A stretch of DNA of 25,484 nucleotides from JACCVG01 sp034664165. Its GTDB lineage: Bacteria > Actinomycetota > Thermoleophilia > Solirubrobacterales > Thermoleophilaceae. The DNA lies in contig JAXDIE010000024.1 of assembly GCA_034664165.1 (NCBI GenBank), forward strand, positions 1-25,484, written 5' to 3'. Position numbers and translations under genes: made by a program. Positions 7,344 through 13,841 of this stretch are shown here, in pieces. The notes below the pieces were generated by a model that did no database searches, was not told where the DNA came from, and saw nothing but the letters and a program-made list of their open reading frames with translations. Within the stretch, counting starts at the first letter, position 1. Every line of letters begins with the position of its first letter.

Positions 7344-7814
7344 GTGGATAAGAAGCTGCAGCTCACGCCCGCATTTGCCGTTGTCGTTGCCGTCGTCGTC
7401 GCGGGTTGTGGCGGGGGTGGATCCACCGAGGCATCGTCAGCGATCACCAAGGCGGACTTCATAAGCCAGGCGGATGCGATCTGCACCGAGAGCAATGCGG
7501 CGATGGAGGGCGACATCAAGGCCACCTTCGGTGGCGGAGCCCATCCCGGCAAGGCCGAGGAGAAGGCCTTCGTCACGGGCGTCATCGTGCCGAGCATCGA
7601 GGGCGATCTTCAGAAGGTCGGCGCCCTGCCCAAGCCCGCCGGCGACGAAGCTGCGATCAGCGCTTTCCTGGATGACGCGAATGCCGGTGTCGCGGAGGCC
7701 AAGAACGATCCCGCCGGCTTCCCGGCGTCAGCGCCATCGCTGGCGAAGTCGAGCGACGAGGCTGCTGCCTACGGGCTGAAGGTCTGCGGACAGGACGCCG
7801 GACAGGATGGCTGA
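7344..7814 (+). CDS. putative secreted lipoprotein of unknown function
   Basis: The product has 156 residues from a GTG at 7344, chosen because AGGAGG (7333-7338) lies 5 nt upstream. The N-terminus is a lipoprotein signal: basic VDKK, a hydrophobic run of Val/Ala, and a VVAGC lipobox with the acylated Cys at about residue 22, followed by a GGGGST linker. The mature part contains FISQADAICTESNAAME and a late YGLKVCGQDAG. The two cysteines, about 100 residues apart, could pair in a small helical domain. This layout (lipobox, ADxIC, C-terminal Cys) recurs in uncharacterised actinobacterial lipoproteins. It diverges from the secreted M19-like gene across about 50 bp and is followed after 18 nt by the EthD gene. 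Confidence 0.8.
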   Translation: MDKKLQLTPAFAVVVAVVVAGCGGGGSTEASSAITKADFISQADAICTESNAAMEGDIKATFGGGAHPGKAEEKAFVTGVIVPSIEGDLQKVGALPKPAGDEAAISAFLDDANAGVAEAKNDPAGFPASAPSLAKSSDEAAAYGLKVCGQDAGQDG

Positions 7815-7832
7815 GTCAGGCCGAGGACAGCG

Positions 7833-8201
7833 ATGATCAAGCTTGTCTATGTAATCCGGGCCCACCCGGACATCGCTTCCGAGGAGTTCCACCGCTACTG
7901 GCGCGAGGAGCACGGTCCGAAGGTGGCCTCCGTTGCCGAGGCTCTCCGCGCCCGGCGGTATGTGCAGAGCCACACCCTCGAGTCGCCGCTGAACGAAGCG
8001 CTCGTGGAGGGGAGGGGCCCTATGGTGCCCGCATTTGAGGGCATCACGGAGGTCTGGTGGGACTCGGTCGAGGACCTGATGGCCGCGCTCGGGACGCCCG
8101 AGGGCCAGGAGGCCGGGGCCATGCTTGCCGAGGATGAGGGGCGGTTCATCGATTTCGCCCGCTCGTCGGTGTTCCTGACGGAGGAGCACGAGGTCTTCTG
8201 A
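7833..8201 (+). CDS. EthD domain-containing protein
   Basis: The product has 122 residues with the EthD/dimeric alpha-beta barrel pattern: IKLVYVIRAHPDIASEEFHRYWREEHGP at the N-terminus, a central RYVQSHTLESPLN strand, then EGITEVWWDSVEDLMAAL and the C-terminal FIDFARSSVFLTEEHEVF. EthD is named for a protein needed in ethyl tert-butyl ether degradation. Most members are small stress-responsive or catabolic dimers of unknown chemistry. The start ATG follows GAGGA. It lies 18 nt after the lipoprotein gene, probably in one transcript that ends at the hairpin near 8,299-8,333. Confidence 0.88.
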   Translation: MIKLVYVIRAHPDIASEEFHRYWREEHGPKVASVAEALRARRYVQSHTLESPLNEALVEGRGPMVPAFEGITEVWWDSVEDLMAALGTPEGQEAGAMLAEDEGRFIDFARSSVFLTEEHEVF

Positions 8202-8217
8202 CCTCATGCACGAGCAG

Positions 8218-8243
8218 GTTTGAACGCCGCACGAACGGGGAAT
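8218..8243 (+). promoter_or_regulatory. candidate stress-sigma (SigB/SigF-type) promoter without a downstream gene
   Basis: GTTT (8218-8221), 16 bp, then GGGAAT (8238-8243) resembles the actinobacterial SigB/SigF consensus GTTT-N15-17-GGGTAT. An A/C-rich element ACCCCCT (8253-8259) follows. The only thing downstream on this strand is the hairpin at 8299-8333, so a short untranslated RNA is possible. Confidence 0.35.
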
Positions 8244-8298
8244 AAGGGCGGTACCCCCTGAAGGAGACAAGGACGGTGCCCTCCCGCGCCGCCTTCCG

Positions 8299-8333
8299 AA
8301 AGACCCCGGTTTGCCTCCCGCACCGGGGTCTTT
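8299..8333. terminator. bidirectional intrinsic terminator
   Basis: A perfect 12-bp stem AAAGACCCCGGT / ACCGGGGTCTTT encloses an 11-nt loop, with a CTTTT run after it at 8336-8340 on the plus strand. It lies between the EthD gene and the convergent glycoside hydrolase gene, 8 bp beyond the latter's stop, and can serve both strands. Confidence 0.85.
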
Positions 8334-8340
8334 CACTTTT

Positions 8341-9702
8341 CTACTTCAGGTCCGCGAGTGCCTGCTTGACCGGCGCCGTGCCCGCCTTGGGTGACCAGTC
8401 CGCGTTGAGGATGCCGAACTTCTGGTTGATGTCAGACCCGGGGCCCGACCAGTCGCGGAGGTCGTACATCAAGAAGGTGTTCACGTACGGCCACTCTGCG
8501 GCGCGGCGCAGCGCCGACGCCAGGTAGTCGCCCTGCTTCTGCTGGCTGACGCAAAGGAACTGGCCCGAGCAGGTGGGGTAGCCGAACTCGGTGATCCAGA
8601 TCGAGTCGCTGTCGCCGTTGGCCTTCATGAGGGTGTGTACCGCCGGCACCCCGGAGGCGAATGACCCCACGTCGCCGAGCGCCTCGAGCAGCGGATCGAC
8701 CATGCCGATATCCCAGCGGATCGCGTAGGGGTGGATCGAGATCGCGTCGCTCCAGCGGTCGACGTGCTGGTCGTAGAGCTTCTGCAGATAGGTGGTGTCC
8801 GACTCGCTCAGCGCGCCCGCGACGACCGGCGGAGCCGGGTACGAGGATCCGGTGACGGCGGTCTTTGCGGCGTGCACCAGATCCACGTACTGGGCCGGGG
8901 TGCCGCTCCAGAAGCTCGCGAGGTTGGGCTCGTTCCAGACCTCATAGCCGGAGATCTGCCCGCCCCAGCGATCGGCGATCTGGTGGACGAACGCGCCGTA
9001 GTCATCGGCATGGGCCGGTGGGTAGCTGCTCGCATTGCCGGTACACGCCCCGTTGGCCTTCGGGCCCGCCGAAGCCCAACATGGGGTGCCCATCACCTGG
9101 GCGACAATCCGGATGCCCTGGGACTTGGCGACCGCCATCAGCCGGTCGATCATCTCGGCCTGCGCCTGCGGGATCGCTCCCGGCCCGAACACCTGAAGGG
9201 AGTCCCACCGGAATGTCACCCTGATCGTGTCGGCACCCAGGGCCGCTGCCTCGCGGATGTCGCGAGCCGATTCGCTCTCGGGGACCCAGCCCCAGATGAG
9301 ACTCGTGCTGACGCCGCGGGGTTTGGCCGGCACGCCCGCGGGGAGGCTGGAGGCCGGCGGCTTCTTCACGATGACCTTGGAAGCCGGCAGCGGCGGGCGG
9401 ACGCGGCGTGAGCTCTTGGAAGAGGCGTGCACCACGACCTGGTCCCCGCCTACCAGGTCGGCCACCTTCGACCTTTTCATGCCGTCCGGGGCTGCTCCGG
9501 AAACCCGTGCGCGCCCGAGCTTGAACTTGACGTTTCGGTTGACAAGGCCCGCCTTCCGCAGCGGCTTGTTGCCATCGACGACGGCGACCTTGCCATTCGC
9601 GACGTATGTCCCCTCGGCGACGATCGTTGTCGCAGCCGCCGGCATGGCCCCGGAAAACAGTGCCGCACCAGTGGCGAGCGCTATGGAATGAGATACACGC
9701 AT
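8341..9702 (-). CDS. secreted glycoside hydrolase with cellulase-like (clan GH-A) TIM barrel
   Basis: The product has 453 residues. A signal peptide (MRVSHSIALATGAALFSGAMPAAA) precedes a small beta-rich region (about 25-95) and a Pro/Lys-rich linker (about 95-130). The catalytic barrel begins at STSLIWGWVPESES. The acid/base glutamate is in YEVWNEPN (E258) and the nucleophile in WITEFGYPT (E372), the clan GH-A arrangement of strands 4 and 7. The sequence most resembles GH39- or GH5-type enzymes. The polysaccharide target is unknown. The N-terminal domain resembles short beta-barrel domains, seen in other secreted actinobacterial proteins, with KVAVVDGNKPLR repeats. The start at 9702 is set by the signal peptide. 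Terminator 8299-8333 closes the gene. Confidence 0.85.
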   Translation of the reverse strand: MRVSHSIALATGAALFSGAMPAAATTIVAEGTYVANGKVAVVDGNKPLRKAGLVNRNVKFKLGRARVSGAAPDGMKRSKVADLVGGDQVVVHASSKSSRRVRPPLPASKVIVKKPPASSLPAGVPAKPRGVSTSLIWGWVPESESARDIREAAALGADTIRVTFRWDSLQVFGPGAIPQAQAEMIDRLMAVAKSQGIRIVAQVMGTPCWASAGPKANGACTGNASSYPPAHADDYGAFVHQIADRWGGQISGYEVWNEPNLASFWSGTPAQYVDLVHAAKTAVTGSSYPAPPVVAGALSESDTTYLQKLYDQHVDRWSDAISIHPYAIRWDIGMVDPLLEALGDVGSFASGVPAVHTLMKANGDSDSIWITEFGYPTCSGQFLCVSQQKQGDYLASALRRAAEWPYVNTFLMYDLRDWSGPGSDINQKFGILNADWSPKAGTAPVKQALADLK

Positions 9703-9784
9703 TCCGGCCCTATCGAGCGTTTGGCCCGAGCCGCTCTATGGAGCCTGGCCACCCTCCGCAAACGGTCGGGAGCGGATCGGCAAT

Positions 9785-9828
9785 GTGTCCGTTTTAGGGG
9801 GTGATCCCTACCGGTTCCAGGGAAAAAG
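9785..9828 (-). promoter_or_regulatory. candidate promoter/regulatory motif upstream of the glycoside hydrolase gene
   Basis: Read on the minus strand, CTTT, 16 nt and GGGATC are followed by ACCCCCTAAAACGGACA. The arrangement echoes the plus-strand element at 8218-8269 (GTTT-N16-GGGAAT, ACCCCCTGAAGGAGACA). TAGGG-N6-CCCTA is also an inverted repeat. The gap 9703-9926 otherwise holds only the terminator at 9875-9900. Confidence 0.35.
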
Positions 9829-9874
9829 CCTGACCAGCACGGGCCTTGTCCCTCCGAAACCCGCTTGAAACGAC

Positions 9875-9900
9875 GAACGGGGCCCTCTCGGGCCCCGTTC
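9875..9900 (-). terminator. intrinsic terminator for the small secreted protein gene
   Basis: An 11-bp perfect stem GAACGGGGCCC / GGGCCCCGTTC with a 4-nt loop is followed on the minus strand by GTCGTTTC. It starts 27 bp after the stop of the leftward gene. Confidence 0.75.
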
Positions 9901-9926
9901 CAAACAGCCTGCTTGCGGAGTGAGGC

Positions 9927-10337
9927 CTAGAAGTCCTCGGGGGTTCCGCGGCCGGTGACCGTGGCGATCTTGCTTGTGAGCGCCTTGCAGCCGGGGGTGG
10001 CCGGAGCGAAGGCGTAGTAGTCGCCGTCGTAAGCGCCGTTGTTGCCGGTGTTCCACTGGCCGGACGCGTCGGTCGTGTCCATCGGGCCGATCGGGCCCTC
10101 ATCGTCAGCCAGGGGCGCCGGGCTCTGGCCGGCGGGGCGCACGTAGACCTCGCGGTCGGCGATGCATTGCGGGTGCTTCTTGTCCTTGATGGCGCCGGAG
10201 AAGTCACCGCCGTTGACGACGAGGGTGAGCGTTGCCTTCTTGGACTTCTTCGCCAGGGCGGCGCCGGGGGCGGCGAGCGCTGCGAAGGCCAGGACGGCGA
10301 TGGCGGCGAGGATGACGATGCGGATCTTGGTGGTCAT
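9927..10337 (-). CDS. small secreted protein of unknown function
   Basis: The product has 136 residues. The N-terminus MTTKIRIVILAAIAVLAFAALAAPGAALAKKSKK is a signal peptide, with likely cleavage after ALA at about residue 29. The mature part starts with a basic KKSKK patch, continues as beta-type ATLTLVVNGGDFSG, and contains two cysteines (HPQCIADREVYVRP and TPGCKALTSK) that may form a disulphide. GQWNTGNNGAYDGDYYAFAP resembles the ends of Ig-like or bacterial surface beta domains with a transthyretin-like pattern. The ATG at 10337 has AGGAG 8 nt upstream, which decides against the upstream in-frame ATG at 10433. No family is named. Confidence 0.8.
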   Translation of the reverse strand: MTTKIRIVILAAIAVLAFAALAAPGAALAKKSKKATLTLVVNGGDFSGAIKDKKHPQCIADREVYVRPAGQSPAPLADDEGPIGPMDTTDASGQWNTGNNGAYDGDYYAFAPATPGCKALTSKIATVTGRGTPEDF

Positions 10338-10421
10338 GTCGAAAGCTCCTGTGAGTCGGGGTGGTTGCTGACTGGAGCCAGTGTCGAGCCGGCCAGGCGA
10401 TGCAGCCAGGCACCCTTGGTG

Positions 10422-10438
10422 GAGGTGTTTCACACCTC
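10422..10438. other. perfect inverted repeat GAGGTGT-TTC-ACACCTC
   Basis: A 7-bp perfect dyad with a 3-nt centre lies in the divergent gap 10338-10490 between the small secreted protein gene and the NERD gene. Position and symmetry suit an operator for either gene. No T-tract follows, so a terminator is less likely. Confidence 0.4.
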
Positions 10439-10490
10439 AGAGCCGGCTGACCGCCTCAACTCGTGGATCGGCAAAGCCGACAACTCATAG

Positions 10491-11162
10491 ATGGGCACAC
10501 GCGCCGGAGACTTCGGACCGAGCGAGGCTGGTAAGGCGGGCGCCAGCGCGCGGCAGGTCTACGAGGCCCGCAAGGCAAGGCGTGAGCGCGAGATTCGCAA
10601 CAGGCACCCCGTCATCGCACCGGTCATCCTGGCTCTTCGGGATCACCCCGCGCACGAGCTGGCCTGGGCGCCTGGCGCAGAGGGGGAGGGGCGTCTTGCA
10701 GGCGCCCTGGAGTCCTGCATCGGGAAGGACAGCGTCCTGCTGAGCGACCGCTGTATGCCCGGGAGCCGGGCGAACATCGACCATCTGGTGGTCGCGTCCT
10801 CGGGCGTGTGGGTGATCGACAGCAAGCGTTACAAGGGCAAGGTCAAGGTCGTGCGCTCGTTGTTCGGCGCGGACAGGTTGATGATCGGCAGCTGGGACCA
10901 GTCGGGCCTGGCGAACGGGCTCGAGCAGCAGGTGGCCGCCGTCGCGGCGAGCGTTCTCGAGAGTGGCATCGCCACACCCGTTCAAGGGGTGTTGTGCTTT
11001 GTCGACACCGAGCTGCCCGGGCTTCTGACGCCGACCTTTCGCGGCTTCCCGCTGATAAGGCCGCGGGCACTCGCGCGGCGGATCAGGAAGAGCGGGGCGC
11101 TGCCCGCTGCGCGGGTGCATGCCCTGGCCAGGGAGCTGGGCGCGGCGTTCCCGCCGGCCTAG
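10491..11162 (+). CDS. NERD (nuclease-related) domain protein
   Basis: The product has 223 residues. The NERD domain spans about residues 64-190: GAEGEGRLAGAL (E66), then DRCMPGSRANIDHLVVASSGVWVIDSKRYKGKV with D97, D110 and K112 at the positions of the restriction-endonuclease-like D-(E/D)xK core. The last strands are TPVQGVLCFVDTELPG and the TFRGFPLIRPRALARRI element. NERD proteins are thought to act on nucleic acids, though few have proven nuclease activity. The N-terminal 60 residues are basic and helical (ARKARREREIRNRH). No transmembrane segment is present. No Shine-Dalgarno is obvious before the ATG at 10491. A -10-like TAGTCT overlaps its stop codon (11160-11165). Confidence 0.85.
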   Translation: MGTRAGDFGPSEAGKAGASARQVYEARKARREREIRNRHPVIAPVILALRDHPAHELAWAPGAEGEGRLAGALESCIGKDSVLLSDRCMPGSRANIDHLVVASSGVWVIDSKRYKGKVKVVRSLFGADRLMIGSWDQSGLANGLEQQVAAVAASVLESGIATPVQGVLCFVDTELPGLLTPTFRGFPLIRPRALARRIRKSGALPAARVHALARELGAAFPPA

Positions 11163-11195
11163 TCTGGGCGAGTCAATTCACTTCTGGAGCTTGAA

Positions 11196-11219
11196 GTCGG
11201 AGTAGTCGATGTCGCATAG
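11196..11219 (+). pseudogene. remnant of a SnoaL-array gene junction (left edge)
   Basis: GTCGGAGTAGTCGATGTCGCA repeats the junction found between the SnoaL-like genes at 12041-12061 and near 12880-12901, with the same stop-3 nt-ATG layout. Here the ATGTCGCA runs straight into TAG. It is best explained as a scar of a deleted array gene. Confidence 0.5.
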
Positions 11220-11273
11220 ACCCGGCTCGACCGAAGCTACGATGACGCCATCGACCTCTTCGCCGGGATCTGC

Positions 11274-11600
11274 GTGCGCGACTACGAGGCGGCCAAGCCT
11301 TGGTACGAGCGCCTGCTGGGCTCGGAGCCGTCCTTCGTCGCCCACGAGACCGAATGCGTCTGGGACCTCGGGGAGCACCGCTTCCTCTTCATCGTGGAGG
11401 ACGCAGGGCGGGCCGGATACGCCCTACACACGCTCTTCGTGGACGACCTCGAGGCCGTCATAGCGGACATCGCGGCTCGCGGGATCGAGCCAGCCAAGCG
11501 GGAGACATACGGCAATGGAGTCCGCAAGGCGACCTACCGCGACTCGGACGGGAACGAGATCGGTTTCGGCGGCGCTCCGCTCGACGGCTCAGCGGGCTAG
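11274..11600 (+). CDS. VOC/glyoxalase-superfamily protein, 5' end probably frameshifted
   Basis: The frame encodes a single VOC domain: YEAAKPWYERLLGSEPSF, AHETECVWDLGEHRFLFIV, LHTLFVDDLEAVIADIAARG and a closing KATYRDSDGNEIGFGG. The only in-frame start is a GTG at 11274, which would remove the first beta strand. In-frame sequence continues upstream as IDLFAGICVRDYE, the normal family beginning, but with no start codon. An ATG at 11242 followed by ACGCC would give MTPIDLFAGI if one nucleotide were restored near 11246-11251. The gene is therefore either a recent one-base-deletion mutant, a sequencing or assembly error, or translated from the GTG. The metal or substrate role is unknown; members include glyoxalases, dioxygenases and resistance proteins. 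Confidence 0.7.
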   Translation: MRDYEAAKPWYERLLGSEPSFVAHETECVWDLGEHRFLFIVEDAGRAGYALHTLFVDDLEAVIADIAARGIEPAKRETYGNGVRKATYRDSDGNEIGFGGAPLDGSAG

Positions 11601-11634
11601 CTATCGGACGTCCGAATGCCGACCCCTAAGGCGC

Positions 11635-11640
11635 GATACT
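11635..11640 (+). promoter_or_regulatory. -10-like GATACT for the SnoaL-like array (leaderless)
   Basis: GATACT is followed by 7 nt (GCGGGCG) and then the ATG at 11648. The distance equals that at the DUF2630 gene and implies a transcript starting at or next to the start codon of the first array gene. Confidence 0.4.
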
Positions 11641-11647
11641 GCGGGCG

Positions 11648-12049
11648 ATGAGCCAGGAGAACGTGGAGATCGTGCGGCGGATCTATGAGGGATGGTCGCG
11701 GGGTGACTTCAGCGCGGGCATAGACCACTTCGATCCTGACATCGAGTTCAGCATGCAATTCGGAGTGGACGGCGGTGAGGGGCGAGGCGCTGCCGCCCTG
11801 GCGAGCGCGTGGCAGGAGAACCTGCGCAACTGGCAGGACTGGAGGACCGGCGAGATCGACGAGTTGATCGAGTCCGGTGACAGCGTCGTCGTGATCGGTC
11901 CAATTCGCGGTCGCGGGAAGCACAGCGAGGCTGAGGTAGAGATCCCAGACGCTGCCTGCGCGTTCACCTTTCGCAACGGAAGGATCGTGAAGATCGTTCC
12001 GACTGATTCTCGGCAAAAGGCCCTCGACGCCGTGGGCCTGTCGGAATAG
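11648..12049 (+). CDS. SnoaL-like NTF2-fold protein, array copy 1
   Basis: The product has 133 residues starting MSQENVEIVRRIYEGWSRGDF, with a typical SnoaL-like layout: N-terminal helices, DPDIEFSMQFGVDGG, a central ENLRNWQDWRTGEIDELIESGDSVVVIGPIRGRG and a final FTFRNGRIVKIVPTDSRQKALDAVGLSE. The family has the NTF2 cone fold with a ligand pocket; no catalytic set can be assigned. It is the first of three tandem paralogues, each starting 3 nt after the preceding stop. Its 5' end (from CAGGAGAACGTGGAGATCGT) and 3' end are almost identical in DNA to those of its neighbours while the middle differs strongly. It uses ATGAGC where the other copies use ATGTCG. Confidence 0.88.
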   Translation: MSQENVEIVRRIYEGWSRGDFSAGIDHFDPDIEFSMQFGVDGGEGRGAAALASAWQENLRNWQDWRTGEIDELIESGDSVVVIGPIRGRGKHSEAEVEIPDAACAFTFRNGRIVKIVPTDSRQKALDAVGLSE

Positions 12050-12052
12050 TCG

Positions 12053-12481
12053 ATGTCGCAGGAGAACGTGGAGATCGTGCGCAGCTTCATCACGGACTTC
12101 CACGCTGCCCAGACCGAGGCCGCCTGGGCGGGCTGGATCGACCGCCTGGCGGAGGCCCTGGACCCCGAGGTCGAGTTCGACCCCTCGGCGATCGGCGCGC
12201 CGGACATCGACCAGACCTACAGGAGGATCGCTGAGGTGCAGCGATTCTGGCGCGACTGGCTGGCGGCCTGGGAAACGCTCGAATTCAGCTACGAGCTGCT
12301 TGATGCCGGAGACCGCGTGGTCGTGTTGCTCGAGCAGCGGATGCGCGGGCGTTCTACGGGTCTCGAGCTGCCGTTGTGGGAGTACGCGCAGGTAATTACG
12401 TTCAGCAGTGAGCGGATCGTCCACTGGAAGGTCTACATGGACCAGGCCGAGGCCCTCGAAGCCCTGGGCCTTCAGGAGTAG
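12053..12481 (+). CDS. SnoaL-like NTF2-fold protein, array copy 2
   Basis: The product has 142 residues starting MSQENVEIVRSFITDFHAAQ. A DPEVEFDPSAIGAPDIDQTYRRIAEVQRFWRDWLAAW segment and LLDAGDRVVVLLEQRMRGRSTGLELP, then QVITFSSERIVHWKVYMDQAEALEALGLQE, follow the common NTF2-like pattern. Its reading frame starts 3 nt after the stop of copy 1 (TAG-TCG-ATG). It is longer than copies 1 and 3 because of an extra segment around residues 18-40. No separate ribosome binding site is seen before the ATG; the AGGAG within codons 3-4 may influence reinitiation. Substrate or ligand unknown. Confidence 0.88.
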   Translation: MSQENVEIVRSFITDFHAAQTEAAWAGWIDRLAEALDPEVEFDPSAIGAPDIDQTYRRIAEVQRFWRDWLAAWETLEFSYELLDAGDRVVVLLEQRMRGRSTGLELPLWEYAQVITFSSERIVHWKVYMDQAEALEALGLQE

Positions 12482-12484
12482 GCG

Positions 12485-12889
12485 ATGTCGCAGGAGAACG
12501 TGGAGATCGTCAGGCGCTGGGTCGAGTTCTACAACCGGCGGGACACAGACGGCCTCATCGAGCTGACGACCGAGGACTACGAGATGAAGTCGGTCTTCGC
12601 AGGCGTCGAGTCCGGCGGCATCTTCCGTGGCTATGAGGGATTTCCGTTCGCCTATTTCAAGACGATCGACGATGCCTATGAGCAGTTCGATCTTGTCGCT
12701 GAGGATTTCATCGACGTCGGTGCCGCCGTCCTCATGGTGGCCCAGATCACGTGGCGTGGACGTGGAAGCGGGGCCGAGGGCCACGACCCGCTGTTCGCTG
12801 TCTTCTGGCTTCGCGCGGGAAAGGTCTTCCGCGAGGAGAGCTTCAAGGAACGCAGCGAGGCCCTCGAAGCCGTGGGCCTGTCGGAGTAG
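12485..12889 (+). CDS. SnoaL-like NTF2-fold protein, array copy 3
   Basis: The product has 134 residues starting MSQENVEIVRRWVEFYNRRDTDGLIELTTEDYEMKSVFAGVE. Later elements are GIFRGYEGFPFAYFKTIDDAYEQFDLVAEDFIDVG, VLMVAQITWRGRGSGAEG and VFWLRAGKVFREESFKERSEALEAVGLSE. It begins 3 nt after copy 2 (TAG-GCG-ATG). Its end is followed by another TAG-GCG-ATGTCGCAGGA, which is a broken fourth copy. Ligand unknown. It is convergent with the regulator gene, whose stop lies 30 bp beyond. Confidence 0.88.
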   Translation: MSQENVEIVRRWVEFYNRRDTDGLIELTTEDYEMKSVFAGVESGGIFRGYEGFPFAYFKTIDDAYEQFDLVAEDFIDVGAAVLMVAQITWRGRGSGAEGHDPLFAVFWLRAGKVFREESFKERSEALEAVGLSE

Positions 12890-12892
12890 GCG

Positions 12893-12904
12893 ATGTCGCA
12901 GGAT
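12893..12904 (+). pseudogene. remnant start of a fourth array gene (right edge)
   Basis: ATGTCGCAGGA matches the first 11 bases of copies 2 and 3 in the same position after a TAGGCG junction, then diverges into sequence antisense to the regulator. The open frame continues to 13084 but has no SnoaL-like content. Confidence 0.5.
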
Positions 12905-12918
12905 CGGCATCAAGCGCC

Positions 12919-13737
12919 TCAGAAGGTCGGCGGAGTATTGATCCAGACGACCACAGCGCGCCCGGCTCCAGGGTTCCACCATCGGTGTGGCCGGGTGCTC
13001 TCGAAGGTCATGGAATCTCCCGTCACCAACCTGAAGACCTGGGTCTCGTCGAGCGTTAGTTCGAAGCACCCCTCGAGCACGTAGAGAAACTCCTCTCCCC
13101 GGTGTGAGTAGGACGTGTCGCTACTCGCGCCTGGCTCGACCTGGAAAAGCAGCGGCTCGAGCACGCTCTCCGTGGCCGAGAGGCTCTCGATGATCACACC
13201 GGGGATCTCGAGCTCCAGCCGTGTTCGTTCGCCAGCCGACACAACTACCCGCTCTTCGGTGTCTTCGGGACCCCCGAGCAGTCCGAGCATGTTCGTGCCC
13301 AGGCCGTTTGCCAGCTTCTGAAGCGACGCGACTGAGGGCGAGGCAGATGAGCGCTCGAGCGAGGAGATATAGGACGCGCTCAGGCCCGTCTCCTCCGCCA
13401 GCTCCCGGAGCGAGATGCCGCGCGCCGCCCTCCTTGCCTTCAACTGATCCCCGAGACGGCCGGCGCCGGAGCCGATCGGCTCGCCCCCGTTCTCGGCGGA
13501 ATCCTCGCCGAGGTTCCGCAGGGCGGCCTCAATGCTCATCCCATCGCGCTGAATCAGGTCGCGGGCGTCCCTCGCACGCGCGATGTCAGTGCCCGAATAG
13601 ACCCGGTATCCGGAAGGTGTCCGCCGGGGCGCCATCAAGCCGTGCCGTTCCCAGAGCCGGAGCACCGTGGCGGAGACACCGACCATCGCGGCTGCTTCCT
13701 TGATGTAGAGACCCTGCGTTTCGGCACCGTTCGCCAT
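12919..13737 (-). CDS. MerR-XRE-cupin three-domain transcriptional regulator
   Basis: The product has 272 residues. Residues 10-77 are a MerR-type winged helix (YIKEAAAMVGVSATVLRLWE, then GLMAPRRTPSGYRVYSGTDI). Residues 96-155 are an XRE/HTH_3 domain (LKARRAARGISLRELAEETG, SASYISSLERSSASPSVASL). Residues 185-270 are a cupin: SHRGEEFLYVLEGCFELTLD and GDSMTFESTRPHRWWNPG, with a likely ligand pocket. XRE-cupin regulators are common for catabolic genes; an additional MerR DNA-binding domain is unusual. It diverges from the NCS1-monooxygenase operon across 151 bp and is the obvious local regulator, with the cupin binding a pathway compound. A -10-like TAAGAT lies 6 nt before its ATG, suggesting leaderless expression. 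Confidence 0.9.
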   Translation of the reverse strand: MANGAETQGLYIKEAAAMVGVSATVLRLWERHGLMAPRRTPSGYRVYSGTDIARARDARDLIQRDGMSIEAALRNLGEDSAENGGEPIGSGAGRLGDQLKARRAARGISLRELAEETGLSASYISSLERSSASPSVASLQKLANGLGTNMLGLLGGPEDTEERVVVSAGERTRLELEIPGVIIESLSATESVLEPLLFQVEPGASSDTSYSHRGEEFLYVLEGCFELTLDETQVFRLVTGDSMTFESTRPHRWWNPGAGRAVVVWINTPPTF

Positions 13738-13743
13738 CAGCCA

Positions 13744-13749
13744 ATCTTA
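13744..13749 (-). promoter_or_regulatory. -10-like TAAGAT for the regulator gene
   Basis: On the minus strand TAAGAT is followed by 6 nt and the ATG at 13737. No convincing -35 is seen. Confidence 0.4.
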
Positions 13750-13805
13750 CGATCGGGCGCGGCTCTGCGGGAGCGGATGGCCCCTGGACAGAGTGGCGGG
13801 GTCGG

Positions 13806-13841
13806 TTTGTACAGAGGGCCATTTGCAACATTTGTGCACAG
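13806..13841. promoter_or_regulatory. paired operator candidates, TTTGTACAGAG and TTTGTGCACAG
   Basis: Two related sites lie at 13806-13816 and 13831-13841. Each contains a perfect short palindrome (TGTACA at 13808-13813, TGTGCACA at 13833-13840), with centres 26 bp apart. The second lies between the -35 and -10 elements of the permease promoter. They are the best candidates for binding by the divergent regulator. Confidence 0.4.

Noticed and set aside
8276..8527. Small ORF with GTG start and AAGGAG upstream
   Set aside because: Reads through the terminator hairpin and then antisense to the glycoside hydrolase; no protein-like pattern.
11648..12904. CRISPR-like repeat structure
   Set aside because: The repeats are about 400 bp apart, are gene ends in a coding array, and are not palindromic short repeats.
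11597..13069. 490-codon minus-strand open frame
   Set aside because: Antisense of the SnoaL array; the repeated DLHVLLRHRL phrases are simply the complement of the repeated gene ends.
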